Positions 26,437 through 34,463 of a stretch of DNA of 64,000 nucleotides are shown here, piece by piece. Each line of letters starts with the position of its first letter. The stretch's first letter is position 1. This DNA is from CAVPFA01 sp963703655 (GTDB lineage Bacteria > Actinomycetota > Acidimicrobiia > Acidimicrobiales > Bog-793). The stretch covers positions 1,798,001-1,862,000 of the forward strand of contig CAVPFA010000003.1 in assembly GCA_963703655.1 (NCBI GenBank), given 5' to 3'. The notes under the pieces were generated by a model. The model was not told the DNA's origin and made no database searches. It saw only the letters and a program-made list of their open reading frames with translations. A program made the position numbers and the translations under genes.

Positions 26437-28277
26437 ATGATGCGAACCTTGAGGGTGCGAGATGGCTCGATCACCACCGAGCAGCGGCGCGATCTCGCCC
26501 GCACCTCGGGTCGTCCCGTCCGTGGGTTGCTTGCGAGACCGCGTAGTCGCGTCGCAGGGATTCAGCTGGCCGGGTGGGTTCCGAAGGCGTCGTCAGAGAA
26601 ACGCTACCGGGTCGTCCTCGACGCCAACGTCGAGGTGCCCCTCCCCGACGGAACCATCCTCCGCGGTGACCTGTACCGACCGAAGGCGCCCGGAGCGTTC
26701 CCGACACTGCTCGCCTGGTCGTGCTACCCCAAGGATTTCCAGCACACGGGCATCCCGATGCCGATCAACGAGGCTGGTCCGGTGTCCAACCTCGTGGCCA
26801 GGGGCTACTGCCATTTCAACGTCAACGCACGTGGTACCGGGCAGTCGGGCGGCAACTTCAACGGACTTTTCTCACCAGAAGAGCAAAGGGACGTCGCTGA
26901 AACCATCGAATGGGCCGCGAGACAGCCCTGGTGCGATGGCAACCTCGGCATGATCGGAATGAGCTATTTCGCGGTCATCCAGTACCTGGCAGCCGCGAGC
27001 AACCTCCGCATCTGCGGGCGATCTTCCCTTACCTCGGGTGGACCGATCTCTACCGCCACGCCGTATACCACGGTGGCGCACCGCAAGCCGCTTTCCTCAG
27101 CTCCTTCTTCTCGGGTGCCGGCTCGTGGGCCAACAAGCGTCTCGCGCCCCGCATCCGCCACGCAATGAGCTACGCACTTGACCGCGCCTGGTTCCAATGG
27201 CTTTGCAAGCAGGTGTTCTTACGACTCGACGATTCCGGGATGGTCAAGCGAATGCGCCCGGAGGAAGCTTGGGTGCGGCATTTCGGGACCCTGCTGTTCG
27301 ATGAACGCGAGGACGGTCCGTTCTACCGCGAGCGTTCAGCATCCGCGAGTCTCGGCCGCGTTCAAGTTCCGGTATTGATCGGCACGAACTGGGGCAACCC
27401 GGCGCTGCACACACGTGGCGCATTCGAGGCTTGGCGGCTGCTCACGTCGCCGAAGCTGTTGTTCATCGGCCCGCCAGCAGTGCGCTGGCCCTGGCAGGAT
27501 TTTCAACAGGAGCTGCTCGGTTGGTACGACTGCCATCTGAAGGGACTCGATACGGGCGTCACCTCCCTCCCGGCGGTTCGCTATTGGCTCCAAGGGGCCG
27601 ACAGGTGGCGCGAGGCGGCCGATTGGCCGATCCAGGGCGCGGCGAAGCTTCGCTTGCAGCTCGTCGCGAGCGGCCCCGATCCGACCGGACAGCACCTCCT
27701 CTCAGAAGGCACTCCCGCTGAGCAGACGGTTCTCTCGTTCCTGGCCATTCCTCCTGGGATGCCGTACCTGCCCGGGCTGGAGCGTTACGAGTCCCAAGTC
27801 CTCCGTTACGCGACGGCTGCCTTCGAGACCGACACCGAGGTTGTCGGCCCTATCGCCCTTCACCTGTCCCTGGCTGCGACCGCCATCGACACCCACGTGG
27901 TGGCGCGTGTCTCGGACCTCGGGCCCGGTGGGACGATCCACCGGAAGCTGTCGTGGGGCTGGCTCCAGGCCGCGCACCGGAGGATCGATCCAATGCGGAC
28001 CACCGACGACGAGATCGCGCACGATCACACAGTCTCGATCCCTCTCGTACCTGGTGAGCCGGTCGAGCTCGACCTGTCTCTGATCCCGACAGCCAATCTG
28101 TTCCGCGCCGGCCACCGGTTGCTCCTCGAGATCGGGAGCCGAGCCGACATCCTCGGTGCCACCATGTTCGAGGACATCGCGTACTACGCCCAGCTGGCCC
28201 CGCCGTACCCGAGCCGCAACACGGTGTTTCACGGCCCCGGCGGCGGCTTTCTGGAGATACGAGTACGCAAGGACTGA
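26437..28277 (+). CDS. CocE/NonD-family alpha/beta hydrolase (frameshifted)
   Basis: A serine hydrolase of the X-Pro dipeptidyl-peptidase/cocaine-esterase family, about 613 residues after correction. The N-terminal alpha/beta domain has VEVPLPDGTILRGDLYRPKAPG, NVNARGTGQSGG and the nucleophile motif IGMSYFAV (GxSxxG with the last Gly replaced). The C-terminal jelly-roll-like domain ends LLEIGSRADI...FLEIRVRKD. One base is missing in the C-run near 27003, separating AAASN from PPHLRAIFPYLGWTDLYR. There is no signal peptide, so it is likely cytoplasmic. It may release acids or phenols from esters or amides that feed the ring-cleavage pathway. Confidence 0.82.
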
Positions 28278-28380
28278 ACGCTCCGAATCTGCAGGGCGAC
28301 GCCTCGGACCGGGTGGCCGGACAGCCAGGAGGCCTCGCCGGAGCAGCCGAGGGGCTTTGCGATCGGGCGACCCCCAAAGT

Positions 28381-28396
28381 AAAGTGGATACAGCCG
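28381..28396. promoter_or_regulatory. Degenerate operator, site 8 (core GTGGATACAG)
   Basis: GTGGATACAG (28384-28393) matches CTGTATACAG at 8 of 10 positions and lies 65 bp upstream of the amidohydrolase start, at the same distance range as the stronger sites. Confidence 0.4.
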
Positions 28397-28433
28397 CGGC
28401 CCATCGATGCGGCCCATCGATGCGGCCCATCGG
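28396..28433. repeat. 13-bp tandem repeat in the amidohydrolase leader
   Basis: The unit GCGGCCCATCGAT occurs twice exactly and a third time with its last two bases changed, directly after operator site 8 and before the amidohydrolase ribosome-binding site. Each unit contains an ATCGAT palindrome. The role is unknown. Confidence 0.75.
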
Positions 28434-28457
28434 ACCGCCGGGGCCAAAGGGGGAGCT

Positions 28458-29406
28458 ATGCGACTGATCGCCATCGAGGAGCACTTCAACCTGCCGGAGA
28501 TCGTCAACGCCGCCGGAGCTGAAGGGGCGGCCCAACCCGGGCGGCGAGTTCCTCTACGACCTGGATGACGGGCGGCTGGCCGCAATGGACGCCGCCGGCA
28601 TCGACGTACAGGTGCTCTCGACCTCCTGCAGCTCGGTGCAGTTCTTCGAGCCTGCCCGTTCCGTAGAGCTGGCGAGGAAGGTCAACGACCACCTGGCGGA
28701 GGCGATCGATCGCCACCCCGATCGGTTCTACGGCTTTGCCACCTTACCGACGCCGGATCCGGCGGCCGCCGTGGTCGAGCTCGAGCGGGTGGTAGGCGAG
28801 TACGGCTTCAAGGGGGCGATGATCCATGGCCATACCAACGGCCAGTTTCTCGACCACAAGGACTACTGGCCCATCCTCGAAGCGGCAGAGGCGCTGGGTG
28901 TCCCGATCTACCTGCACCCCACCTATCCGCCGGCTGCGGTCTTCGACGCCTATTACGGCGACCTCAAGCCGCCCCTTGCGATCACGCTCTCGGGACCGGG
29001 ATGGGGATGGCACGTCGACACCGGCATGCACACCCTCAGGCTTGTTCTGGCCGGCGTGTTCGACCGGTTCCCGGGTCTCCGGCTGATAATCGGTCACATG
29101 GGGGAGGCGATCCCCTTCAACCTGGCCCGCGCCGAGAGCGTGATGGCCCGGCCGGCGGCTGACCTGCAGCGGCGGATCACCGACTACTTCTTGGAGAACA
29201 TCTTCATCACTACCAGCGGGTATTTCACAGTCCCGCCGCTGCTGTGCGCGGTAATGGTCCTCGGCGCCGACCGAATCATCTTCTCGGTGGACTACCCCTA
29301 TGCGGACAATCAGGAGGCTCGGGCGTTTTTCGACGCCATGCCGCTCAGCTCGGTGGACAAGGAGAAGATCGCCCACGGCAACGTCGAGGCACTGCTCGGC
29401 ATCTGA
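28458..29406 (+). CDS. Amidohydrolase-2 family (ACMSD/gamma-resorcylate decarboxylase type), frameshifted
   Basis: A metal-dependent amidohydrolase-fold enzyme of the decarboxylase branch. The N-terminal MRLIAIEEHF has the E-x-H metal motif. Further metal residues are in IYLHPTYPP (His) and FSVDYPYADNQEA (Asp), with LIIGHMGEAIPF between. One extra base near 28510 separates the N-terminus from PELKGRPNPGGEFLYDLDDGRLAAMDAAGIDVQ; correcting it gives about 315 residues, normal for the family. Relatives decarboxylate hydroxybenzoates, 5-carboxyvanillate or ACMS. It likely removes a carboxyl group from an aromatic acid before or after ring hydroxylation. Operator site 8 and a tandem repeat lie in its leader. 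Confidence 0.85.
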
Positions 29407-29488
29407 TGATCTGAGTGCTCAGCGCAAGCTGACGAAGCACCGCTCGTGAAACCGCGAGACGGCGGATCGGAGCCGGCGGACCTTCGGC

Positions 29489-30214
29489 TCATTCCCCCGC
29501 GATGCTGCCCCGGTCCGTCACATGGTGCGCGAGGTAGATGTCCTTCAGCTGACCCAGATCTCTTCTCAGGTCCTCGGCGGTTCCCTCCAAGGCGATCTTC
29601 CCGCGCTGCATGACGTAGACACGGTCCGCTATGGAGAGCGCCCTCGGAACGTGCTGCTCGACGAGCAGCACGCCGATGCGACGGTCGCTGGCCGCGTCAC
29701 GCAGCACGCGGATGAGGCGCTGGACGATCACCGGCGCCAGCCCGAGCGAGAGCTCGTCGATGAGGAGCACCTTCGGATCTCGCGCCAGCGCCCGGGCGAT
29801 GGCGAGCATCTGCTGCTCCCCGCCCGACAGCAGCCCCGCGCGGCGCCGCATCAGAGCTCGGAGCTCGGGGAACACCGCGAGCGCTTGTTCCTGCTTTATC
29901 CGTCCGAGACTCAGATTGTCGGCCGTCGAGAGCCCCATGAACACCGACCGGTCCTCAGTGACCAAGCCGAGTCCTTGCCGGGCCCGCTTGTGCAGGGGTG
30001 CCTTCGTCGCGACGCCTTGCCAGATCACCTCGCCTGCGATCGGAGCTAGCTCACCGCTCAACGTCAGAAGGGTCGTGGTCTTCCCTACGCCGTTCGGACC
30101 GAGGAGAGCGACCACTTCGCCCCGGTCGACTTGCAGGTCGATGTCGCGGACGACAGGCACGCCGTTGTACCCGGCCGTCAAGCCACGAGCTTCGAGCCCC
30201 GGGGCCGCGGACAC
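29489..30214 (-). CDS. livF: ABC transporter ATP-binding protein LivF
   Basis: The second Liv ATPase, 241 residues. Walker A is GPNGVGKTTTL, the signature LSGGEQQMLAIARAL is canonical, Walker B is KVLLIDELSLGLAP and the switch His is in VLLVEQHVPRAL. The GLVTEDRSVFMGLSTADNL segment (family GxVPEgR.iFp.LTV.ENL) identifies LivF. It probably pairs with the LivHMG fusion 7 kb away, whose own ATPase has a degenerate signature. The GTG at 30214 abuts the stop of a 32-codon frame, and the gene is cotranscribed with dmpH/mhpD-like genes. Confidence 0.92.
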   Translation of the reverse strand: MSAAPGLEARGLTAGYNGVPVVRDIDLQVDRGEVVALLGPNGVGKTTTLLTLSGELAPIAGEVIWQGVATKAPLHKRARQGLGLVTEDRSVFMGLSTADNLSLGRIKQEQALAVFPELRALMRRRAGLLSGGEQQMLAIARALARDPKVLLIDELSLGLAPVIVQRLIRVLRDAASDRRIGVLLVEQHVPRALSIADRVYVMQRGKIALEGTAEDLRRDLGQLKDIYLAHHVTDRGSIAGE

Positions 30215-30313
30215 TCAGCTTCTCCGGTCGACGCCGTAGGGGCATTCCGACGGCGCGATCGTCGCGTGGCCCGAGCCCATCACGAGCACTTCGACGGAGC
30301 TGTCCCAGGGCAT
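30215..30313 (-). CDS. 32-residue small ORF between the decarboxylase-like gene and livF
   Basis: The ATG at 30313 is preceded by GAGGAAA at good spacing, starts 7 bp after the stop of the preceding gene and ends exactly against the livF GTG. This neat fit argues for translation. The product MPWDSSVEVLVMGSG (then HATIAPSECPYGVDRRS) begins like the N-terminal beta strand and glycine loop of FAD-dependent dehydrogenases (WDxxVDVLVVGSG). The GxGxxG motif is broken and the rest is missing. It could be a remnant of a flavoprotein gene or a genuine small protein that couples livF translation. Confidence 0.4.
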   Translation of the reverse strand: MPWDSSVEVLVMGSGHATIAPSECPYGVDRRS

Positions 30314-30320
30314 CGTTTCC

Positions 30321-31097
30321 TCACCCGGTCGCGTGCACACCGACGCGGCCGAGCCGGCGGAACGTCGCGTCGACCTGTCGGCCGGGAGCCAGGGGCTGGG
30401 CGTCGGTGAGGCCGCCGGCGAGCACCACCCAGCCGGCCTCCAGCCTTCGGCCCCGCGCGCCCAGGGCGTTCGCGAGATGTGCGACCGCTTCGGCGGGATG
30501 TCCGAGGACAGCCGCACCGGCCGCGGTGGCGACGATCTCCTGGTCGACCTCGAGAAGGCAACCCTCGAGCGCGAGGTCGAAGTCGGGGAGGACCCGACGT
30601 GGGCCCAGGACGAAGCGCGCCGCGGAGGCGTTGTCGGCGACGACATCGGGCAGAGTGAACCGGAAATCGATGTATCGACTGTCGATGATCTCGAGGCCGC
30701 AGCACACGGCGCTGGTCGCGTCCAGAACCGCTTGGGCACTCACGCCCGGACCCGCAAGATCGCGTCGCAGCAGAAACACGATCTCGGGCTCTGCGCGCGG
30801 GTGTATCAAACTCCCGAGGGACAATGGTGCCTCGAGAGGGACCAGCATGCGGTCGGTCAGCCAGGCGTACACGGGCTCGTGGACGCCCATCGACTCCTGT
30901 TTGGCACGCGACGTCAGTCCGATCTTCGCACCTATGAGGCGCTCTCCGTGGGCGAGCTTCCACCCGATGAGCTCGTCCTGGATACGGTACGCGTCTGCGA
31001 GACCAAGAGCCGTCTCGGTGTCGGTGATCGGCGCCACTGCTTTGGCAGACGCCTCGGCGAGACGCAGGTAATCTGCCCATTTCGCGTGATCGGTCAT
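30321..31097 (-). CDS. 2-keto-4-pentenoate hydratase / 4-oxalocrotonate decarboxylase family (DmpH-like)
   Basis: A 258-residue FAH-related hydratase/decarboxylase: GAKIGLTSRAKQESMGVHEPVYAWLTDRM, the metal ligands in HPRAEPEIVFLL (E-x-E), CGLEIIDSRYIDFRFTLPDVVADNASAA and GHPAEAVAHLANAL. In meta pathways one paralogue (DmpH) decarboxylates 4-oxalocrotonate and the other (DmpE/MhpD) hydrates 2-hydroxypenta-2,4-dienoate. This copy and the next (31112) form such a pair, but which does which cannot be decided from sequence alone. The ATG at 31097 is 14 bp from the end of the upstream gene. Confidence 0.82.
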   Translation of the reverse strand: MTDHAKWADYLRLAEASAKAVAPITDTETALGLADAYRIQDELIGWKLAHGERLIGAKIGLTSRAKQESMGVHEPVYAWLTDRMLVPLEAPLSLGSLIHPRAEPEIVFLLRRDLAGPGVSAQAVLDATSAVCCGLEIIDSRYIDFRFTLPDVVADNASAARFVLGPRRVLPDFDLALEGCLLEVDQEIVATAAGAAVLGHPAEAVAHLANALGARGRRLEAGWVVLAGGLTDAQPLAPGRQVDATFRRLGRVGVHATG

Positions 31098-31111
31098 CGG
31101 ACAAGCCTCAC

Positions 31112-31897
31112 TTACACGAACCTGACCGTGACGGTCCCGAGCTCGTCGAACTCGCCACGGATGGTGTCGCCGGCAACCACGTCGACCGCCCGGGTGCAGG
31201 CGCCGGGCATGATGACGTGACCCGCCCCGAGCCGTGCACCGAGTTGGGCGAGCTTGTTGGCGAGCCACGCGACCGCCGTGGCCGGGTTCCCGAGCACCGC
31301 CCCCGACGCGCCCGTCTCGACGATCTCGCCGTTCCGGCGCAGGACGCAACCGAGCAAACGCAAGTCGACCGCGTCCGGTCGTGTCGCGTTTCCGCCGAGC
31401 ACGACGCGTGCGGAAGACGCATTGTCCGCGATCGTGTCTGGGAGAGTGATCTTCCAGTCGTGTACGCGGCTGTCGATGATCTCGAGTGCCGGTAGCACAA
31501 ACGCAGTCGCCCTGAGCACATCGGCCACGGTCACCCCGGGACCCTCCAAGGCTTCCCCGAGGACGAAGGCAACCTCGACCTCGACTCGCGGCTTGCAGAA
31601 CTCTGCCATGGCGAGCGCGCTTGCCTCCGGCACGAACATGTCGGAGAGGAGATGGCCGTAGTCGGGCTCGTCGACTCCGAGCATCTGCTGCATGGCTCGC
31701 GACGTGAGCCCCACCTTGTGGCCCCTGAGCACGGCACCTTTTGCCAGGCGATCTCTTGTGTTGATCAGCTGAACCTCGTACGCGTCGGTCGCGTCCAGCC
31801 CCGCCCACAACTCGGTGGGCGGGGCGATCGGGGCTCGGTTGAGCTCTGCGGCCGCGAGCGCAGCGGCGGCTGCTTGTCGGTCACCGTCGGCGATCAT
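31112..31897 (-). CDS. mhpD: 2-keto-4-pentenoate hydratase (MhpD/DmpE-like)
   Basis: A 261-residue hydratase of the same family: GHKVGLTSRAMQQMLGVDEPDYGHLLSDMF, the metal ligands in KPRVEVEVAFVLG, PALEIIDSRVHDWKITLPDTIADNASSA and GNPATAVAWLANKLAQLG. It would hydrate 2-hydroxypenta-2,4-dienoate to 4-hydroxy-2-oxovalerate, the substrate of MhpE encoded 20 kb away in the island. It is the first gene of a minus-strand operon (hydratase, decarboxylase-like, 32-aa ORF, livF) with operator site 9 53 bp upstream. The mhpD assignment rather than dmpH rests on operon position and is moderate. Confidence 0.83.
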   Translation of the reverse strand: MIADGDRQAAAAALAAAELNRAPIAPPTELWAGLDATDAYEVQLINTRDRLAKGAVLRGHKVGLTSRAMQQMLGVDEPDYGHLLSDMFVPEASALAMAEFCKPRVEVEVAFVLGEALEGPGVTVADVLRATAFVLPALEIIDSRVHDWKITLPDTIADNASSARVVLGGNATRPDAVDLRLLGCVLRRNGEIVETGASGAVLGNPATAVAWLANKLAQLGARLGAGHVIMPGACTRAVDVVAGDTIRGEFDELGTVTVRFV

Positions 31898-31949
31898 GTC
31901 ATTGCATCCGGGCGATCCAGATGTCCTCCGTTCACGGATTCAACGCCCA

Positions 31950-31965
31950 AAACTGTACACAGTTT
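31950..31965. promoter_or_regulatory. Operator palindrome, site 9 (AAACTGTACACAGTTT)
   Basis: A 16-bp near-palindrome (14 of 16 symmetric) 53 bp upstream of the mhpD-like gene. Its outer AAACTG/CAGTTT arms are identical to site 1; the centre is TACA instead of CATA. It is the last member of the motif series and marks the right edge of the regulated island. Confidence 0.6.
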
Positions 31966-32013
31966 CCTACGGGCTGGCACGGCGGGCGGGGCCTTGAGGC
32001 ACCCGCGGACCCT

Positions 32014-32514
32014 CTATCGAGCGTGTCTATCCACGAACCTCAGGATTGCGATGTGCTTTTCCGTGTCCCTGCGCATCGTGTCGACGAGCAGGCTCCAAAG
32101 CGTTGTATTCCTGACGTCGCGCAACTCGCGCTGCAATCGCTTGAGCTCGCGTGCATCTGCCCGTTCACGTGTCAACAGCCGCCGCGTAACGTCGAGGACC
32201 AGAGCTCGATTGGCTTTTTGAAAGTCCATCTCCGGCACTTCGGGGTCTTCGCCGCTCAGCTCTGCCAGCGTCCTCAGCGACTCGGTAATCTGTTCGAACA
32301 CTCTGTGGTGCCGAATCTCGTCCTCGATCAGCAGGTTGACGAGATAGGCGAGTGCCTTTGACTCGGTTTGTTTCGCCGCCGTGGCGTACTCGTCGAGAAG
32401 ACCCCGTTCAGTCTCCGCGTGGCTTGAAAGGTGGGTGAAAAGATCCGCCTCCCAAGCCGATGCGCCTATAGGACGGGAGATGTTGGACTCGGTCGGTTCT
32501 CCTGCTGCTGTCAT
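32014..32514 (-). CDS. Ferritin-like (diiron four-helix) domain protein
   Basis: A 166-residue, largely helical protein. The E-x2-H-type motifs HLSSHAETERGLLDEYA, LIEDEIRHHRVFEQI and MRRDTEKHIAILRFVDRH are spaced as in rubrerythrin/ferritin-like domains, with Glu and His ligands in EIRHH and EKH. A charged helix pair (LTRERADARELKRLQRELRDV) lies between. No rubredoxin domain is present. A role in iron or oxidative-stress handling is likely but unspecific. It is divergent from the FUSC gene and not part of the catabolic operons. Confidence 0.72.
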   Translation of the reverse strand: MTAAGEPTESNISRPIGASAWEADLFTHLSSHAETERGLLDEYATAAKQTESKALAYLVNLLIEDEIRHHRVFEQITESLRTLAELSGEDPEVPEMDFQKANRALVLDVTRRLLTRERADARELKRLQRELRDVRNTTLWSLLVDTMRRDTEKHIAILRFVDRHAR

Positions 32515-32591
32515 GCCCTAGGAGACTCCCTTCCTGCACCGCTCAAGCTAGCCCACTTTCGGGCGATCGCCACTCGGCCACCAGTCCGGTC

Positions 32592-33938
32592 GTGAGCGCC
32601 GATCGGTACCCATGGTTACAGCACATGGCCAGTCCATGGCCCATTCGGCTAGCCGGCGCCGGCGGACCTTGGCTGGCAGACCCGCGACCGTTGCTGCAAG
32701 CTCGCGAGGTGGAGGGTTCCCAACCGGACGGCCCTGAGATGGAGGACCAGCGAGAAGTGGCTGGAGCGCCGGTCGGGCCCGCCGCGACGAGACGGCGGAG
32801 CGAGACGTACGTCGCCCGCCGGAGACCCGCAGCGCTGGCGTTCGGCCTCAAATCCCTTGCAATCCGCGTCTACCAGGCGCGCTGGACGCTTCGAGTCATG
32901 TCGGTGACCGCAGCCGCGGCAGGGGCGACCTGGGCCGTCTGCCTCCCGTTCGGCGGGTTTGCACCAGCGTTCGGCGCGGCGTCCGCCGTCTACGCCGTCC
33001 AGTTGACGGTTCGGACATCGGTGCTCGACGGAGCAAAACGGACGGTGCTCATGGGCATCAGCGTCTTGTTGTCCGTATTGATCCTGAGGACCGTCGGGCT
33101 GTCGGACGTCGCCGTGATGGCGCTGGTCTTCGTGTCGCTCGGCGTCGGGCAGCTGCTGCGCCTCGGAGTGAGCGGATCGCTCCAGATCCCGGGCACGGCC
33201 ATCTTCATCCTCGCCCTCGGGACCTCGGTCTCCACTGATCAGTTGCTGAACCGGGTCTGGGCGACGTTCATCGGTGCCGTCATCGGTGCTGCGGCTTCCT
33301 ACGTCGCCTACCCGGGCGACCCGCGGGCGCGGGCGCGGACGACGCTCGCGGAGCTCGCGCTGTCGATCGCCGAATTGCTCTCGGAGATGAGCGCCGGCGT
33401 CGAGAGATCCCCGACGGCGACCGAGACAGAGCTGTGGCTCGCCCGCTCGCGGGCGCTGGACGAGGAAGTCGATCGCGCGCGCCCACTCGTCGACGAGGCC
33501 GCGGCCTTCCTCCGAGTCGACCCTTTCGGTCGCAGGTCCGGCTCGACTGACCTGTCGAAGGAGCTTGCAACCCTCTCGCACTCGGTCGCCCAGGTGCGAG
33601 GGATCGCGCGCACCCTCTTCGACCACCGGGCCGACGGCGCTCCACGGCTTCCCGCCAGCCTCGCGGAGGTACTCTCCCGGACGGCCGCGGCCTATCGCGT
33701 CCGGGCCGAAGCCCTCGAGTCGGATGCCCCGAACCTCGACGCCGCGCTCGACGCAGTTCGCCAGGCGCGACTCCAATCACTGCGGAGCCTTCGCCGAGTC
33801 GACGAGACGGGCGCGTGGGTCCTGTCGGGGGCCATCCTCACCGACGTCGACAGGATGGTTCGGCAACTCGAAGGAGGCAGTCCAGCCCTCGGGGCCCCGA
33901 GCGGGGCGCCCCGCCGCCGGTCGCGCTGGAGGTTCTGA
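32592..33938 (+). CDS. FUSC/aromatic acid exporter family membrane protein
   Basis: A protein of about 448 residues with six membrane segments between about 95 and 235 (VMSVTAAAAGATWAVCL, VLMGISVLLSVLIL, AVMALVFVSLGVGQLL, FIGAVIGAAASYVAYPGD). A long cytoplasmic helical domain follows (LAELALSIAELLSEMSAGVERS...). The architecture is that of FUSC/ArAE proteins, some of which export toxic aromatic carboxylates, which would suit the neighbouring island. The start is uncertain: GTG at 32592 or ATG at 32739 (MEDQREVAG). The first 50 residues look non-conserved. Confidence 0.75.
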   Translation: MSADRYPWLQHMASPWPIRLAGAGGPWLADPRPLLQAREVEGSQPDGPEMEDQREVAGAPVGPAATRRRSETYVARRRPAALAFGLKSLAIRVYQARWTLRVMSVTAAAAGATWAVCLPFGGFAPAFGAASAVYAVQLTVRTSVLDGAKRTVLMGISVLLSVLILRTVGLSDVAVMALVFVSLGVGQLLRLGVSGSLQIPGTAIFILALGTSVSTDQLLNRVWATFIGAVIGAAASYVAYPGDPRARARTTLAELALSIAELLSEMSAGVERSPTATETELWLARSRALDEEVDRARPLVDEAAAFLRVDPFGRRSGSTDLSKELATLSHSVAQVRGIARTLFDHRADGAPRLPASLAEVLSRTAAAYRVRAEALESDAPNLDAALDAVRQARLQSLRSLRRVDETGAWVLSGAILTDVDRMVRQLEGGSPALGAPSGAPRRRSRWRF

Positions 33939-34011
33939 AGAACCGACGTCACGGATTGTCGGGTATATCCTCCGTGTAGTTCACGTATGGGGCAGCACTC
34001 CGACCCTCGGG

Positions 34012-34463
34012 GTGAGATCGGGGTTTCTCTTGGAACCCGAAGCGCGCAACGAAGGCGCACCCTCCTCGTCACAGTTGGACGGGGCGCCAGACGAGACACC
34101 GCCGGTTCACGCCCAGGCCACCCCGGGCGTCCAGGGCGCCCAGGCCCCCCGGGCGTCCAGGGCGCCCAGGCCACCCCGGGCGTTCCCGTTCTGCAGAGCC
34201 GTGCCGGTCGAGCCTGGTGGAGCGTGGTTCCTGCGCTGGTCGCGGCCGCGGTGATGCTGGTGTTCGTGTTTCAGAATCGTCAGGACGCGAAGGTCAGTTT
34301 CCTGGCGTGGTCGGGCCGGTTCCCTCTCGCGCTGGCGCTCCTCGTGGCCGCAGCGCTCGGTGCTCTCGTCGTCTTCGGCCTGGGGTCGGTCCGCATCCTC
34401 CAGCTCCGCAAGGCCGTTCGGCACCGTCACCAGCTGGGCGAGACGACGCGCGAGAACCAATGA
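34012..34463 (+). CDS. LapA-domain (DUF1049) membrane protein with N-terminal repeat, frameshifted
   Basis: The conserved part is the LapA/DUF1049 domain: RAWWSVVPALVAAAVMLVFVFQNRQDAKVSFLAWSGRFPLALALLVAAALGAL in pieces, giving two membrane helices and a basic C-terminus. The N-terminus holds three copies of a nonapeptide ATPGVQGAQ encoded by a 27-bp repeat. The middle copy has lost one base near 34146, which shifts the frame; restoring it gives about 150 residues. Start candidates are GTG 34012 or TTG 34030. It is translationally coupled (ATGA) to a 77-residue gene. LapA proteins take part in envelope lipid assembly in proteobacteria; their actinobacterial role is unclear. Confidence 0.72.
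34111..34184 (+). repeat. 27-bp tandem repeat (ATPGVQGAQ nonapeptide)
   Basis: Three nearly identical units starting GCCCAGGCCACCCCGGGCG at 34111, 34138 and 34164; the middle unit is 26 bp (one A missing). In the wrong frame the array reads as collagen-like Gly-x-Pro triplets, which is an artefact of the missing base. Confidence 0.8.

Noticed and set aside
30215..30313. Calling the 32-codon ORF a 3-ketosteroid dehydrogenase remnant
   Set aside because: Only about 15 residues resemble the FAD-binding strand and the glycine motif is broken; this is too little to name a family.
5423..31965. The recurring palindromes being simply -10 promoter boxes
   Set aside because: Some copies could overlap a TANNNT -10 box, but the two-fold symmetry extends 10-16 bp and the distances to start codons vary from a few to about 100 bp, which fits operators better. 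The housekeeping genes at 45-64 kb show none that I could see.
34100..34200. A collagen-like Gly-x-Pro segment
   Set aside because: It appears only in the frame created by a missing base; in the restored frame the repeat reads ATPGVQGAQ and joins the LapA domain correctly.
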